From the NCBI GenBank assembly GCA_965230755.1, contig CBDDLT010000011.1, forward strand, positions 62,001 to 126,000: 64,000 bases of DNA. Reading direction: 5' to 3'. The first letter of the stretch is position 1. Below are more notes on the stretch, generated by a model, which searched no databases, was not told the DNA's origin, and saw only the letters and a program-made list of their open reading frames with translations. The DNA is not shown here. The DNA is from DATFJT01 sp965230755. GTDB taxonomy: Bacteria; Bacteroidota; Bacteroidia; Chitinophagales; Saprospiraceae.

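Overview
The window looks like a chromosomal segment of a Bacteroidota, most likely a Saprospiria/Cytophagia-like free-living bacterium. The evidence is a C-terminal type IX secretion (T9SS) type B sorting domain of the gliding-motility class, SprB-type repeats, very long DUF11/HYR/SdrD_B proteins, Bacteroidota -7 promoter boxes (TAnnTTTG) in the intergenic DNA, and A-rich rather than Shine-Dalgarno start contexts. Every supported gene is on the + strand. I see no tRNA, rRNA, transposase, integrase or CRISPR array.

Layout. (1) 1-1658: a protein cut by the left edge, perhaps related to copper amine oxidases, and 5 bp later a secreted beta-propeller-like protein; these look like one operon. (2) 1659-2098: intergenic, with a weak terminator, a -7 box and a C-tract leader motif. 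(3) 2099-4741: an 880-aa secreted SdrD_B/propeller protein ending in a Cys-rich module but with no T9SS sorting domain. (4) 4742-5356: intergenic, with a -7 box, a second copy of the C-tract motif and a long hairpin. (5) 5357-30280: an 8307-aa giant protein. Its order is signal peptide, Cys module, 21 DUF11 domains arranged as 7 x 3, a second Cys module, about 26 HYR-like domains, 2 SprB repeats, 6 more DUF11 domains, three copies of a domain I do not recognise interleaved with SprB repeats, an Ig-like domain and a type B T9SS CTD. A strong terminator follows. (6) 30354-31098: AT-rich intergenic DNA holding a promoter followed by a series of hairpins, two of them in a 57-bp-spaced direct repeat, and a terminator. 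This is a candidate small RNA or an attenuator of the next operon. (7) 31099-31743: a small secreted protein of unknown function. (8) 31789 to beyond 64000: a second giant gene, open to the right edge, with at least 10,737 codons. It contains exact in-frame arrays: 12 x 477 nt (DUF11), 7 x 300 nt, 22 x 246 nt and about 3 x 939 nt (all HYR-like), plus 8 SdrD_B domains.

Inferred biology: the two giants together cover about 57 kb of the 64 kb. They look like megadalton-scale, acidic, disulfide-rich surface filaments or adhesins built from beta-sandwich modules. The first carries a T9SS type B signal; the second presumably has its sorting domain beyond the window. The smaller secreted proteins beside them may be accessory or co-displayed factors, but nothing in the sequence proves this. 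The repeat arrays show near-identical units, higher-order periods and shuffled variants, which indicates recent and continuing expansion and gene conversion.
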